This document shows positions 29,000 to 37,235 of a stretch of 64,000 bases of DNA, piece by piece. Source of the stretch: a virus; IMG/VR virus record IMGVR_UViG_3300043567_001187, positions 1-64,000 of that record. One strand, 5' to 3'. The notes beneath the pieces are model-generated. The model saw only the letters and a list, made by a program, of their open reading frames with translations, searched no databases and was not told the origin of the DNA. Both the position numbers and the translations under genes were made by a program. Position 1 is the first letter of the stretch. Each line of letters opens with the position of its first letter.

Positions 29000-29730
29000 A
29001 CTATCTGATAATAATTCTTATCATTCAAAATATCATATCCATGATAATTAGCATATCTATATACCGATCCGGCATATATAATAATATTATGATCTTGATC
29101 ACATAAAATATTAAAAGTGGATAGGTCGTCATAAATAATACTATTAGCTTTGTCTATTATGGAGAACATATCTTCTTTGTACTTACTAATGCCGCAAATA
29201 AAGCGATAAGCAACATTACGAACAGTAGCCTCGTGTAGAATGTCACCCCATAAAGCATCTTGATCTACCATAGTTTGTATTCTCCATATAATACCAAGAC
29301 TATCTAACTTGGTTCTAAGATAATTAAATGGAAAAGTTTTATATGTGGTATGTCTAATAATAATAATTTTTGTTGGTTTAAATTTAGTATTTGATATCGC
29401 AATAGTTAATTTTTCAAAATCTTCAATAGATATATTTTTTAAATCTATAACAGCTAAATAGTCTATGGAATTGGACTGTTTAATAAGATCTATTTTTTCT
29501 TCAGTTGTTAAACTAGTATTTTTAAACCAAGAATCTTCTCTATATCCTGGACATTTTTTTTCACCAATTACATAAAACTCTTTCTCGTTGTCATAAGCTT
29601 CTAAAATAGATGTGTTTTTGTCTTTATATTTAGATATATAATCTAAATAACACCCCACCTGTGTTATATTTTCATAAATAGCACAAACACATTTTTTACA
29701 AGACGTATGTATAGCCGGTATACTACTCAT
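28996..29730 (-). CDS. Cys-motif protein with possible metal site
   Basis: 244 residues. The N-terminus has HTSCKKCVCAIY, a further Cys at about 27 (GCYLD) and another at about 59 (KKCPGY), a spacing that could hold zinc or an iron-sulphur cluster. The middle part is alternating strands and helices (LAVIDLKNISIEDFEKL, KIIIIRHTTYKTFPFNYLR), perhaps a degenerate GT-A or Rossmann domain. No family could be named. Overlaps the GT4 gene by 8 bases and the LicC-like gene by 4, which ties it to the same pathway. Confidence 0.5.
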   Translation of the reverse strand: MSSIPAIHTSCKKCVCAIYENITQVGCYLDYISKYKDKNTSILEAYDNEKEFYVIGEKKCPGYREDSWFKNTSLTTEEKIDLIKQSNSIDYLAVIDLKNISIEDFEKLTIAISNTKFKPTKIIIIRHTTYKTFPFNYLRTKLDSLGIIWRIQTMVDQDALWGDILHEATVRNVAYRFICGISKYKEDMFSIIDKANSIIYDDLSTFNILCDQDHNIIIYAGSVYRYANYHGYDILNDKNYYQIV

Positions 29731-31366
29731 AAAGTTCTGCCTGATTAATAAGTTTATGATCGGCTCTTATATTGTTGGCATACAAGATATTGTTCAAATA
29801 ATTCTCTAAAATTTTAACTACCTGATCTCTACTCATAGACCTAACAGAGCCGCCACCAGCCACTATACCCATGCTTAAATCCCTGATCAAGCATTGTACT
29901 GCCGCACTATTCAATATATATGGAGCATTTAAAACTTCTGTGCAAACATATTCTACAAATTCTTTATGTGTCAAATTATTAGGAACTTTAACGTTGTTAT
30001 GATTAGTTGCTATAGGTGGTGAATGCCAGTCTCTTTTATCTTTAATATCAATAGAATCAAAACAAGCTTCCCAAACCTTATATACATTATCCCAAGTATA
30101 CTTAGCGATGCACTTATTTCTAATTTCTAAACTATCCTGTTGTTTATATTCTTGTGGTGTTTTTATTAAGTATTGATATAGCATGTTGGCAGTAGCTTCT
30201 ATATCTGGATATGCTCTGTCAGCATTGGTTTCTGTTTCCCTGAACATTCTTTGTACTGGTATTGATATACCATTTAAGTTTTCAACAATTTCTGTCATAG
30301 CACTATAGTCTACAGAAGCTATTTTCAAACCACAAGATGCTGCTTCTATTTGAGGCATACCAAATCCTTCACAGATTGCATACTGTACAAATATATCAAA
30401 TAAATTATATATTTCATTTAACTGAGAAGTATTAACACCGTGAATTGGACTAGCCACTACAGAAGAATAATTGTTACATTTTATACATCGTTTTAAGCCA
30501 CCTTGAAACTTAGATGGTAGAAAACTATTACAATTCCTACATAAGTAACTAAAATATACCTTATCGGCAAGACCATATTCCAATAACAGTCCTGGAATAT
30601 CCCATCCGTTTTCTTCTGGATATGATGTGTGCAGATACAGGTATGTTTTTTCATATTCAGAGTCTAAATTATTAGACTTAAGAATTTCTAAATACTTTTT
30701 AAAAGACATCATTAAATCTGCTAAAAGTTTACGCTTTTGATTTCTCATCACAGCACCAATAACCGTGATATCTTTACCAAAATATTGTATTTTATGATTA
30801 GTTTTATTCTCTATAGGAAAAAACTCTTCAGGGTTTATACCAGCATAAGCACACCTATCAAACATATTGATTTGTGAACCACATTCCCTGGTTAAAGTCT
30901 TTTTGGCCCATTCTGTATACGGAACCACAACATCAGCATTAGCAAAAGTATATCTCCACTCTGTTTTTTGTGGAGCAGAATCTACTGTGGGCATAATTAC
31001 CCAGTGAAAAAATGGTCTAAATGGACTAGTTTCTTGATAAGAAAACATCCAATAGTCTCTTATATCAAAAACTATATGAGGCTTAAAATCTGCTATTGCT
31101 TTATTAAATTTCCATAAACCAAACTGATTGATATTATTAGAAGCATACTGAGAGTGTTTGGCATGATCCTGAGCAACAGCATTAGGATAAAATTTCCATG
31201 GTATATTTGCTTTACTGGCAGTTTCTTTGGTAGCATAACATCCTAATTCTGCTATTTCGTACTTGTTACTATTATGCAACCGTGTTAGAATTTCTTTACC
31301 ATAAATGCCATAGCCAGTATTTAAACAACTGGCATCATTAGCAATAAATATTCTTTTTTTGATCAT
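29723..31366 (-). CDS. GT4-type glycosyltransferase with embedded zinc ribbon
   Basis: 547 residues from the ATG at 31366. A longer reading begins with a TTG at 31417, but the bases in between form the ssb terminator hairpin, so I reject it. GT-B fold signs: N-terminal NDASCLNTGYGIYGKEIL, mid-chain VIGAVMRNQKRK, and the C-terminal donor-site block CEGFGMPQIEAASCG (E-x7-E pattern). Unusual is a four-Cys ribbon (YLCRNCNSF...RCIKCNN) inserted in the C-terminal domain just before the donor block. About 110 residues after the catalytic domain (from PIATNHNN) are a separate helical tail. Probably acts on the same glycan as the neighbouring genes. Confidence 0.78.
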   Translation of the reverse strand: MIKKRIFIANDASCLNTGYGIYGKEILTRLHNSNKYEIAELGCYATKETASKANIPWKFYPNAVAQDHAKHSQYASNNINQFGLWKFNKAIADFKPHIVFDIRDYWMFSYQETSPFRPFFHWVIMPTVDSAPQKTEWRYTFANADVVVPYTEWAKKTLTRECGSQINMFDRCAYAGINPEEFFPIENKTNHKIQYFGKDITVIGAVMRNQKRKLLADLMMSFKKYLEILKSNNLDSEYEKTYLYLHTSYPEENGWDIPGLLLEYGLADKVYFSYLCRNCNSFLPSKFQGGLKRCIKCNNYSSVVASPIHGVNTSQLNEIYNLFDIFVQYAICEGFGMPQIEAASCGLKIASVDYSAMTEIVENLNGISIPVQRMFRETETNADRAYPDIEATANMLYQYLIKTPQEYKQQDSLEIRNKCIAKYTWDNVYKVWEACFDSIDIKDKRDWHSPPIATNHNNVKVPNNLTHKEFVEYVCTEVLNAPYILNSAAVQCLIRDLSMGIVAGGGSVRSMSRDQVVKILENYLNNILYANNIRADHKLINQAELYE

Positions 31367-31376
31367 TGATGATAAA

Positions 31377-31414
31377 CAAGACCCCTGGTATCTAAAAAGA
31401 CACCAGGGATCTTG
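31377..31414 (-). terminator. Strong hairpin after ssb
   Basis: Arms 31377-31392 and 31399-31414 pair over 16 bases (two G-U pairs) around a 6-base T-rich loop; TTTATC follows on the minus strand. It lies 17 bases after the ssb stop. The short U-run makes termination likely but perhaps partial. Confidence 0.75.
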
Positions 31415-31430
31415 CAAAACTCCTTTAATG

Positions 31431-31802
31431 TCAGAATGCTACTGGTTCAGCATCTGTGGTCTTTTCGGCCCTTTTAGACTTTACAATCTTACCGAAATTA
31501 TTCACTCTTACCTTTAGGGTACTATGTTTAACACCATCTTTTTCCCAACTATCGTTTCGTAGTGATCCTTCAACCATTACCAGATCACCCTTCTTTAATG
31601 AAGATGAGATGCTCTCGGCACCACTATCCCAAGCCTCACATTGGATAAATGAAGTAATCTTATCCTGGGTTCCGTTAGCCTTGGTAAACTCTCTTGATAC
31701 AGCTACTGTGAAGTTAACTACTGAGGTTTGTTTATCACCAATATTAACAACTCTTAGTTCGGGATCACGAGCCAAATTTCCTCTTAACATTACAATATTC
31801 AT
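31431..31802 (-). CDS. ssb: Single-stranded DNA-binding protein
   Basis: 123 residues. OB-fold SSB: MLRGNLARDPELR at the start, VVNFTVAVSREF, FIQCEAWDSGAESI, LKKGDLVMVEGSL and STLKVRVNNFG. It is shorter than host SSBs; the usual acidic DDDIPF-type tip that recruits partners is missing, and the protein ends DAEPVAF. It coats single-stranded DNA at the phage fork. AAAGGAG lies 8 bases upstream of this ATG. A sigma70-like promoter and a hairpin terminator flank the gene, so it is probably expressed as its own unit. Confidence 0.93.
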   Translation of the reverse strand: MNIVMLRGNLARDPELRVVNIGDKQTSVVNFTVAVSREFTKANGTQDKITSFIQCEAWDSGAESISSSLKKGDLVMVEGSLRNDSWEKDGVKHSTLKVRVNNFGKIVKSKRAEKTTDAEPVAF

Positions 31803-31841
31803 TCATCAATCTCCTTTGAAAAGTTTTGAAACCAACAAAAT

Positions 31842-31869
31842 ATAATAGATCTGAGCGGTAGGGTGTCAA
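31842..31869 (-). promoter_or_regulatory. Sigma70-like promoter of ssb
   Basis: On the minus strand TTGACA (31869-31864), 16 bases, then TATTAT (31847-31842). The -35 box overlaps the stop codon of the polymerase C-terminal gene. The 5' leader would be about 30 bases and contains the ssb ribosome-binding site. Preceding bases AAAAC are shared with the candidate at 59748. Confidence 0.65.
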
Positions 31870-33479
31870 GTTTTGGCGATATAGGCTTTGTCTACTATGA
31901 TGCCGTCTCCGTTTTTCGTTTTTGACCCCTTTACTATAATTACGTTGTTTTGAAATAATAAATTTTTATAGGTTTTATATTGTTCAGGGAAAAATATAAT
32001 AGAGTCCGTCGATCCTGTGGAATCCGACAGTGTCACAAAAGCCATTTCTAGTCCTGGGTTTTTACCGCTCTTAGTTTTTGTAGTATTAATAAAATCAATC
32101 TCACCACCAAGTATAAGATTATCTTTTAGTATAGTATTCTTTAGTTCTTTACAACTAATATTGGTCATACTAATATCATACATATCTATTCTAGAACAAG
32201 TAATAGAGCATCCCAATAAAGAGTCCTCACTATCCGCTATCCATTCTGGACTATCATCTAAACTATAAGGAGGGTGATCGAGAGAAGATAGTATGTCTTG
32301 TATAGCTTGTTTTCTATTTTTATTTACTTTGCCTATACTTAATAAAAACTTTAATGCATCTCCTAAACTGGTAAAATTTTCTATATGATCAATAATATGC
32401 TGAATTTCTTTTTTGGTCAAACTACTACCAAGACTATATTCAAAAAGCATACTATTTCTAGTTTTTTTTATAAAGCTTATAGCGCCACTTTGTATAAGGG
32501 CTTTAGCTGCTGTAGAATTAATATTTACTAGTATATTAAATAATATCTTAAGCCAATTCATACTATTCCATTCTATATTGCCACATATAGTAAGTAGTTT
32601 ATCAAAAACAGATCCACCCACACCCTTTATATCTGTTAAACCAAAATATATTTTATTATTTTTTATAACAAATAAACTATTTAAATTTCTGAGATCCGGC
32701 GTATGTACAGTAATGTCCATTTCCATGGCATTCTGAACTAAAGACTTTATTTCTTCTTGAGGGTCTATTTTATCTTTAGCAAATCTTAAGTATGAAGCAA
32801 AAAACATCTTAGGGAAATGAGCTTTGGCATATGCAGATAAATACGCATTAATAGCATAGCTAACAGAATGAGACTTATTAAAGCTATATCTCTGACTTTT
32901 CTCAATCCAACCGAAAATTTGTTCTGCTTCATCATTTGTTACTATGTTTAGTCTATTAGCACCCTCTATAAATTTAGTTTTGACTTTAGCCATCTCTTCC
33001 GGTTTTTTCTTGCCAATAGCTTTGCGTAATAAATCAGCCTCTTGAAGATTAAAGTCAGCAATAACCCTAGCAATTTCCATAGCCTGTTCTTGATAAACCA
33101 TTTCTCCATATGTTTTGTTTAAGATAGGTTCTAAGGCTTTATGAAAGTAATCTACAGACTCTAAACCATTTTTTCTATCTATATAATGATTAGTAACACT
33201 TTTACCATCTCTTATCGCCTCTAATGAACCCGGTCTTAATACCGCGATCAAAGCAGATAATTGTTCTATATTTTCTGGTTTTAGTTTTTTAGCAATTGAT
33301 CTTCCTAGTCTAGACTCTAACTGGAAAACCCCCTTAGTATTTCCTTCGGATATTAATTCCCAAGTTCTAGAACAATCGAAATTAATATTTTCTATTTTGA
33401 GATCAAAGTCTACCTGGGTAATGCCACCATCCTCAATAATAGGAAAACCACAACCACAAGAATACTGATATGTTTTCAT
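31866..33479 (-). CDS. DNA polymerase III alpha subunit, C-terminal half (split gene)
   Basis: 537 residues. Begins with a short lead (YSCGCGFPIIEDGG) and then enters the DnaE fingers region: NFDCSRTWELISEGNTKGVFQLES, LIAVLRPGSLE, YGEMVYQEQAM, LRKAIGKKK, YSFNKSHSVSYA, followed by helix-hairpin-helix and an OB domain (IDFINTTKTKSGKNPGLEMAF near 460). It lacks the PHP and palm domains, which are in the separate gene at 34334-36202. Together the two make about 1159 residues, the size of one DnaE. The site where cyanobacterial DnaE is split by an intein (before CFNKSHS) is intact here. So the two halves probably associate without splicing. Confidence 0.9.
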   Translation of the reverse strand: MKTYQYSCGCGFPIIEDGGITQVDFDLKIENINFDCSRTWELISEGNTKGVFQLESRLGRSIAKKLKPENIEQLSALIAVLRPGSLEAIRDGKSVTNHYIDRKNGLESVDYFHKALEPILNKTYGEMVYQEQAMEIARVIADFNLQEADLLRKAIGKKKPEEMAKVKTKFIEGANRLNIVTNDEAEQIFGWIEKSQRYSFNKSHSVSYAINAYLSAYAKAHFPKMFFASYLRFAKDKIDPQEEIKSLVQNAMEMDITVHTPDLRNLNSLFVIKNNKIYFGLTDIKGVGGSVFDKLLTICGNIEWNSMNWLKILFNILVNINSTAAKALIQSGAISFIKKTRNSMLFEYSLGSSLTKKEIQHIIDHIENFTSLGDALKFLLSIGKVNKNRKQAIQDILSSLDHPPYSLDDSPEWIADSEDSLLGCSITCSRIDMYDISMTNISCKELKNTILKDNLILGGEIDFINTTKTKSGKNPGLEMAFVTLSDSTGSTDSIIFFPEQYKTYKNLLFQNNVIIVKGSKTKNGDGIIVDKAYIAKT

Positions 33480-34171
33480 GCTGTAAAAGAATCTTTGAAT
33501 TTAATTTTTTGACCAAGATTTCTATGCAATTTCATAAAACGAACTATCAACTCGGCTGTATCCTTAACATCTTTTAGAGCATCATGAGCACCGGTTTTAG
33601 ATATGCCAAAATAATCTCTCACACTATCTAGCGTATAGCTTTTAAGATCTTGATTACTTTCAAACCAATAAAACATTAAATTCATACAATCTACCACATC
33701 TCTTGGATAAAATAGTTCTGTTTTGTTTTCTTTATTGGTGTTACCATATTTTCGGCTTAGTCTATCAATAATTGGTAGGTCAAATCTATAGATATTATAG
33801 CCTGCCGCAATGGGCGCACTAAATTGACTTTTTTTAGATGATCGTGTATGATATTTATCCAAATAGTTGACAAACAAATTCCAAGAATGATCTTGTTTTG
33901 GGTATTCTTTCCATAAGGCCAAGACTTTTTCTTTTGAGCATTGTTTCACTTTAGCATGAAAGTCTAAGATATCTGTTTTATATTCATAGTTAGGATCTTT
34001 TTCAATACATTCTGGTTTAAAATTAATATTGAATTCAGAACCATTTATAATTTCTAATTGTATAGGATCAATCATTACCGCAGCAATTTGTACAGGACTA
34101 CATTCACCAGGGTCTGATCCGTCGGTTTCAAAATCAAAAACACAAATTTTATTATAGTTGATCATCAACAT
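33476..34171 (-). CDS. DEDDh 3'-5' exonuclease (epsilon-like proofreading subunit)
   Basis: 231 residues. Exo I motif VFDFETDG near residue 11, Exo II AAGYNIYRFDLPII and Exo III HDALKDVKDTAE are all present, giving the D-E-D-H-D set of the DnaQ family. It would remove mismatched 3' ends made by the polymerase halves encoded on both sides. The start (MLMINYN) overlaps the 61-residue gene upstream by 20 bases; an ATG 6 bases later is equally possible. The gene end overlaps the polymerase C-terminal gene by 4 bases (ATGA). Confidence 0.88.
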   Translation of the reverse strand: MLMINYNKICVFDFETDGSDPGECSPVQIAAVMIDPIQLEIINGSEFNINFKPECIEKDPNYEYKTDILDFHAKVKQCSKEKVLALWKEYPKQDHSWNLFVNYLDKYHTRSSKKSQFSAPIAAGYNIYRFDLPIIDRLSRKYGNTNKENKTELFYPRDVVDCMNLMFYWFESNQDLKSYTLDSVRDYFGISKTGAHDALKDVKDTAELIVRFMKLHRNLGQKIKFKDSFTA

Positions 34172-34337
34172 CTACTTCTGTGAGGGGTTGTACAAATGTT
34201 CTATTATTAGGATCTGCTACTTGTTGAGCATTGATAGATTTGCAGCAACTAATTTTTACAGCATTAATTTTTGTGTATTCTACATCATTAAGCTTAAACT
34301 TTTCATCTACAGATATATCTTTAAATTGTTTTTTCAT
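34152..34337 (-). CDS. Small conserved phage protein
   Basis: 61 residues. Pattern F-K-D-I-S-x-D-E-K-F-x-L-N-D-V-E-Y-T-K-I, then SCCKSINA and an acidic end (TEVDVDDQL). Small proteins of this pattern with the CC-x3-NA block are common in phage genomes but their function is unknown to me. Overlaps the polymerase N-terminal gene by 4 bases and the exonuclease gene by 20. Confidence 0.7.
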   Translation of the reverse strand: MKKQFKDISVDEKFKLNDVEYTKINAVKISCCKSINAQQVADPNNRTFVQPLTEVDVDDQL

Positions 34338-36202
34338 AATTTAACTCCATTGAATAATAAATCTTGAACTGTCATCATTTTATCGAGTAAAGCAACTCCT
34401 AGTATATCCAATTTAATAACTCCCAAAGCTTCTAAGTCTTGCATTTCCATACCAGCTATTAGTTGATCGTTTTTGCTATCATAAACCATAGGACAAATTT
34501 CATTCAAGGGTTCTGCACTAATGGCTATGCCAGCAGCGTGTTTAGACTGATTGGACTTTGTACCTTCTAATCTTATAGCCTGTTCGAACCTTTTTGACAA
34601 TGGACCCTGTAATTCGTTATTTTCATCTATGAAACACCATTCTCTCAGTTTATCTTGATTATTTTCTAATGACCATCGTATAATTGAAGCTTCTCCTGTT
34701 TCTTCTTTCATCTCTTGAAGCTCATCAGCAATTTTAGATTCATCAGGAATATTTTTGGTTATATTATTCATTTCATCAAACGTTATATTACCATACACCC
34801 TAATAACATCTTTGAGGGCGCCCCTACCTTTAATAGTATTAAATGTTACCATTTGAGAAACTTTATCTATACCATATTTATTTTTAATGTACTGAATTAT
34901 GTTTTCTCTTTTATTAATTGGTACGTCAACATCAATATCTGGCATAGAATCTGATCTAGCAGCATTAAAAAATCTCTCAAAAAGTAGATTATATTTTATA
35001 GGATCAATACTAGTAATACCTATTAAATAAGATACCAAACAACCAGCGGCACTCCCCCTACCCGGACCCGGCAACCAATTATTAGATCTTACGTAATTTA
35101 CTATATCTTGAACTATTAGAAAATAACTACTAAGATCAGCACCTTGTAAAACCTCTAATTCATATTTGACCCTATCTACATAAATCTGCTGGTCTTCTTT
35201 TGGAATAATATTAGCTATTTTTTCTTTCCATCCTTTACGACATAACTCTCTTAAATACTCAGCATCATCATATCCTTCTGGACATTGAAATGTTGGGAGT
35301 TTAGGTTTGCTAAGTATATCATAATTTTCAATTAAACTTGCCACATAATTAGTGTTTTCTATTTCTTGTGGTAAATGCAAGCTGGACATTTCTTCTTGAG
35401 AAAGTATATGATAATTATCAGAATTAAAGAAACACCCCATAGGCACAGATTCATTATTACTAATTTTACGACTAATTTCTGGAAATGTAGTCTTTAAATT
35501 ATTGCACAACAATATTCTTTGATCAACAGCATCCTCTTTTCTGCAATAATGAGCATCTGGTGTGCATACTACTTTAGTGTTTGTGATTTGCCCCAAGTGT
35601 CTTATAGATTCTGTAAGTATTTTTTGAACTGGTAAATTTTCCACATCCATTAATTGGACTTCTAAAAATACATTATCAGACTCAAAGATATTTTTTAAGA
35701 TATTTATATGTTCTGTTCCTAAAGTTTTCCAATTGTCTTTTAGCTGTAGATTATTATCTAATAGGGTATCTGCTAATGTTGAACCCAAATGACCTGTAAT
35801 AGCGACCATATCAGACTTATTAAATTTAGATAGAGTTTTTAAATCTAGTCTTGGCTTGTGATAATAAAAATCCGGACGATTAGATTCAGAAATTATTTTG
35901 ATAAGATTTTTCCATCCTCTATAATTTTTAGCCAGCACTATAAAATGGCTTAATTCTTTGTTGTCTTTTTCTTTAATAGACGGATCATGATTACAAATAT
36001 ATAATTCACAACCCAGTATGGGTTTAATACCAGCCTTTTTCATAGATGAATAAAACTTGACAGCGCCAGCTATATTGCCATGATCTGTTAAAGCACATGC
36101 AGTAGCGCCAATTTCTTTGCATCTTTCAGCAATCTGGTCTGTTTTAGAAAGTCCGTCTAATAACGAAAAAGTACTATGAGTATGAAGAGGAATATAGTTC
36201 AT
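34334..36202 (-). CDS. DNA polymerase III alpha subunit, N-terminal half (PHP and palm)
   Basis: 622 residues. PHP domain: LHTHSTFSLLDGL at the start, ALTDHGNIAG, VVCTPDAHYC. Palm domain: PGRGSAAGCLVSYLIGIT, then PDIDVDVP with the first two catalytic Asp, and GVIKLDILGVALL with the third. It stops about 20 residues later, between palm and fingers, at NGVKL. All three catalytic Asp are thus in this half, while the fingers, DNA-binding and OB parts are in the gene at 31866-33479. AGGAAG lies 6 bases before the ATG, and the start overlaps the upstream TGA as ATGA. A promoter candidate precedes it. Confidence 0.92.
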   Translation of the reverse strand: MNYIPLHTHSTFSLLDGLSKTDQIAERCKEIGATACALTDHGNIAGAVKFYSSMKKAGIKPILGCELYICNHDPSIKEKDNKELSHFIVLAKNYRGWKNLIKIISESNRPDFYYHKPRLDLKTLSKFNKSDMVAITGHLGSTLADTLLDNNLQLKDNWKTLGTEHINILKNIFESDNVFLEVQLMDVENLPVQKILTESIRHLGQITNTKVVCTPDAHYCRKEDAVDQRILLCNNLKTTFPEISRKISNNESVPMGCFFNSDNYHILSQEEMSSLHLPQEIENTNYVASLIENYDILSKPKLPTFQCPEGYDDAEYLRELCRKGWKEKIANIIPKEDQQIYVDRVKYELEVLQGADLSSYFLIVQDIVNYVRSNNWLPGPGRGSAAGCLVSYLIGITSIDPIKYNLLFERFFNAARSDSMPDIDVDVPINKRENIIQYIKNKYGIDKVSQMVTFNTIKGRGALKDVIRVYGNITFDEMNNITKNIPDESKIADELQEMKEETGEASIIRWSLENNQDKLREWCFIDENNELQGPLSKRFEQAIRLEGTKSNQSKHAAGIAISAEPLNEICPMVYDSKNDQLIAGMEMQDLEALGVIKLDILGVALLDKMMTVQDLLFNGVKL

Positions 36203-37197
36203 TCTGTGCTTCCTGGTGCTTTGTAAGATCCTACACTATAGCCCGGAATGGTATATTTGTCAACCACGTTCTCTATGCCAAGCAGATCAACATCATGCTT
36301 AACCTGTTGACACTTGGTCATAGTATTATCAACTTTAGTTATCTGATTATCTCTATATTCCACAATAGGAAGTACATGGCTATTTTCAAAAGTTGTTTTT
36401 CCAAAATGGCATAGTTTCGTACATTTCCAGGTTTTGTTTAACTCTGGCACCTTAGTATTTTTAATGGTTTCAAACTTCTTTTTAATCATTAATTCTGTTT
36501 GCGGCAAATCATTTTTATCATAACAAACACTAAAAGCTCCACCATCATTAATAAAATTTATAGTGAAAATAATATGATCCATTTGAGGATATAAAGAACT
36601 AACAGCATAATGATAAATTCTTAATTGTGGATCATTTTGTAGTTTAGCTAATGTTTTTTCTTCGCCAGTGGCCCAATCTAATCTTTTACCACTTTTCCAG
36701 TCTATTATCTCAATAGTATTATCATTAACCTTGGTTATGAGGTCAATAGTGCCTTTAATGGCCAAATATCCTTCTAATAATCCGTCTTTAGTTTGATAAG
36801 AATATTTAGCCCATGGTTTTTTTATAACAATATCAAATCTTTGTTCTGGTTGTAGTATGTTTCTATTGCGAGGGTCGAATGATCCGTTGTGCGATTCCAG
36901 AGCCTTGTTGACCCACAGGTGGCAATCTTTATAGTCTTTGACACTCCACTCATGGTTTTTAAACTGAGTCGAGTAATACTTGTAAACCTTTTCAATAATA
37001 GAGTTTAAATTGTACTGATTAATATTAATTGGGCCTAAAATATCATCAGTATAAATAGTTTCATTATTTTGTTCGGTCAACTTGATGTAAGCTAAAACCT
37101 CTAAGACTTTATGTATAATAGTGCCTTTATCGGCTTTAATTCCCGAAGGAGATTTCATTCCTAATACATATTCAAGAAAATATTGCTGTCCGCACAT
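36199..37197 (-). CDS. PD-(D/E)XK nuclease (RecB/Cas4-type)
   Basis: 332 residues from the first ATG. PDDEXK_1 features: GTIIHKVLEVLA, then IKGTIDLI with the Asp and IEIIDWKSGKR with the (E/D)xK. Next comes QLRIYHYAV, and a C-terminal WKCTKLCHFG plus a later Cys (MTKCQQ) that might form, with Cys2, a Cas4/AddB-like iron-sulphur site. The first ATG is probably not the true start. The frame continues upstream without a stop for 19 codons, and TYLRSSSYNTHS before MCGQQYFLEY is the conserved S-x6-C-x2-Y-x3-Y opening of this family. No ATG, GTG or TTG is available there; ATT codons at 37236 and 37242 are candidates. Likely role: recombination or DNA-end processing with the RecA-like protein. Confidence 0.82.
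   Translation of the reverse strand: MCGQQYFLEYVLGMKSPSGIKADKGTIIHKVLEVLAYIKLTEQNNETIYTDDILGPININQYNLNSIIEKVYKYYSTQFKNHEWSVKDYKDCHLWVNKALESHNGSFDPRNRNILQPEQRFDIVIKKPWAKYSYQTKDGLLEGYLAIKGTIDLITKVNDNTIEIIDWKSGKRLDWATGEEKTLAKLQNDPQLRIYHYAVSSLYPQMDHIIFTINFINDGGAFSVCYDKNDLPQTELMIKKKFETIKNTKVPELNKTWKCTKLCHFGKTTFENSHVLPIVEYRDNQITKVDNTMTKCQQVKHDVDLLGIENVVDKYTIPGYSVGSYKAPGSTE
36235..36263 (-). promoter_or_regulatory. Sigma70-like promoter for the polymerase genes
   Basis: On the minus strand TTGACA (36263-36258), 17 bases, then TATAGT (36240-36235), inside the 3' end of the nuclease gene. Transcription would begin about 26 bases before the ATG of the polymerase N-terminal half at 36202. Confidence 0.55.
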
Positions 37198-37235
37198 ACT
37201 ATGAGTATTATATGATGAACTTCTAAGATAAGTAA

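Noticed and set aside
31866-36202. Split intein joining the two polymerase halves
   Set aside because: Neither end carries an intein-like Cys start with a CLSYxT-type block or a C-terminal HN motif. The first gene ends in NGVKL and the second begins with a short unrelated lead.
37075-37080. TTGACC box inside the nuclease gene
   Set aside because: The nearest good -10 match stands 21 bases away, too far; at 17 bases the match is only TATTTA.
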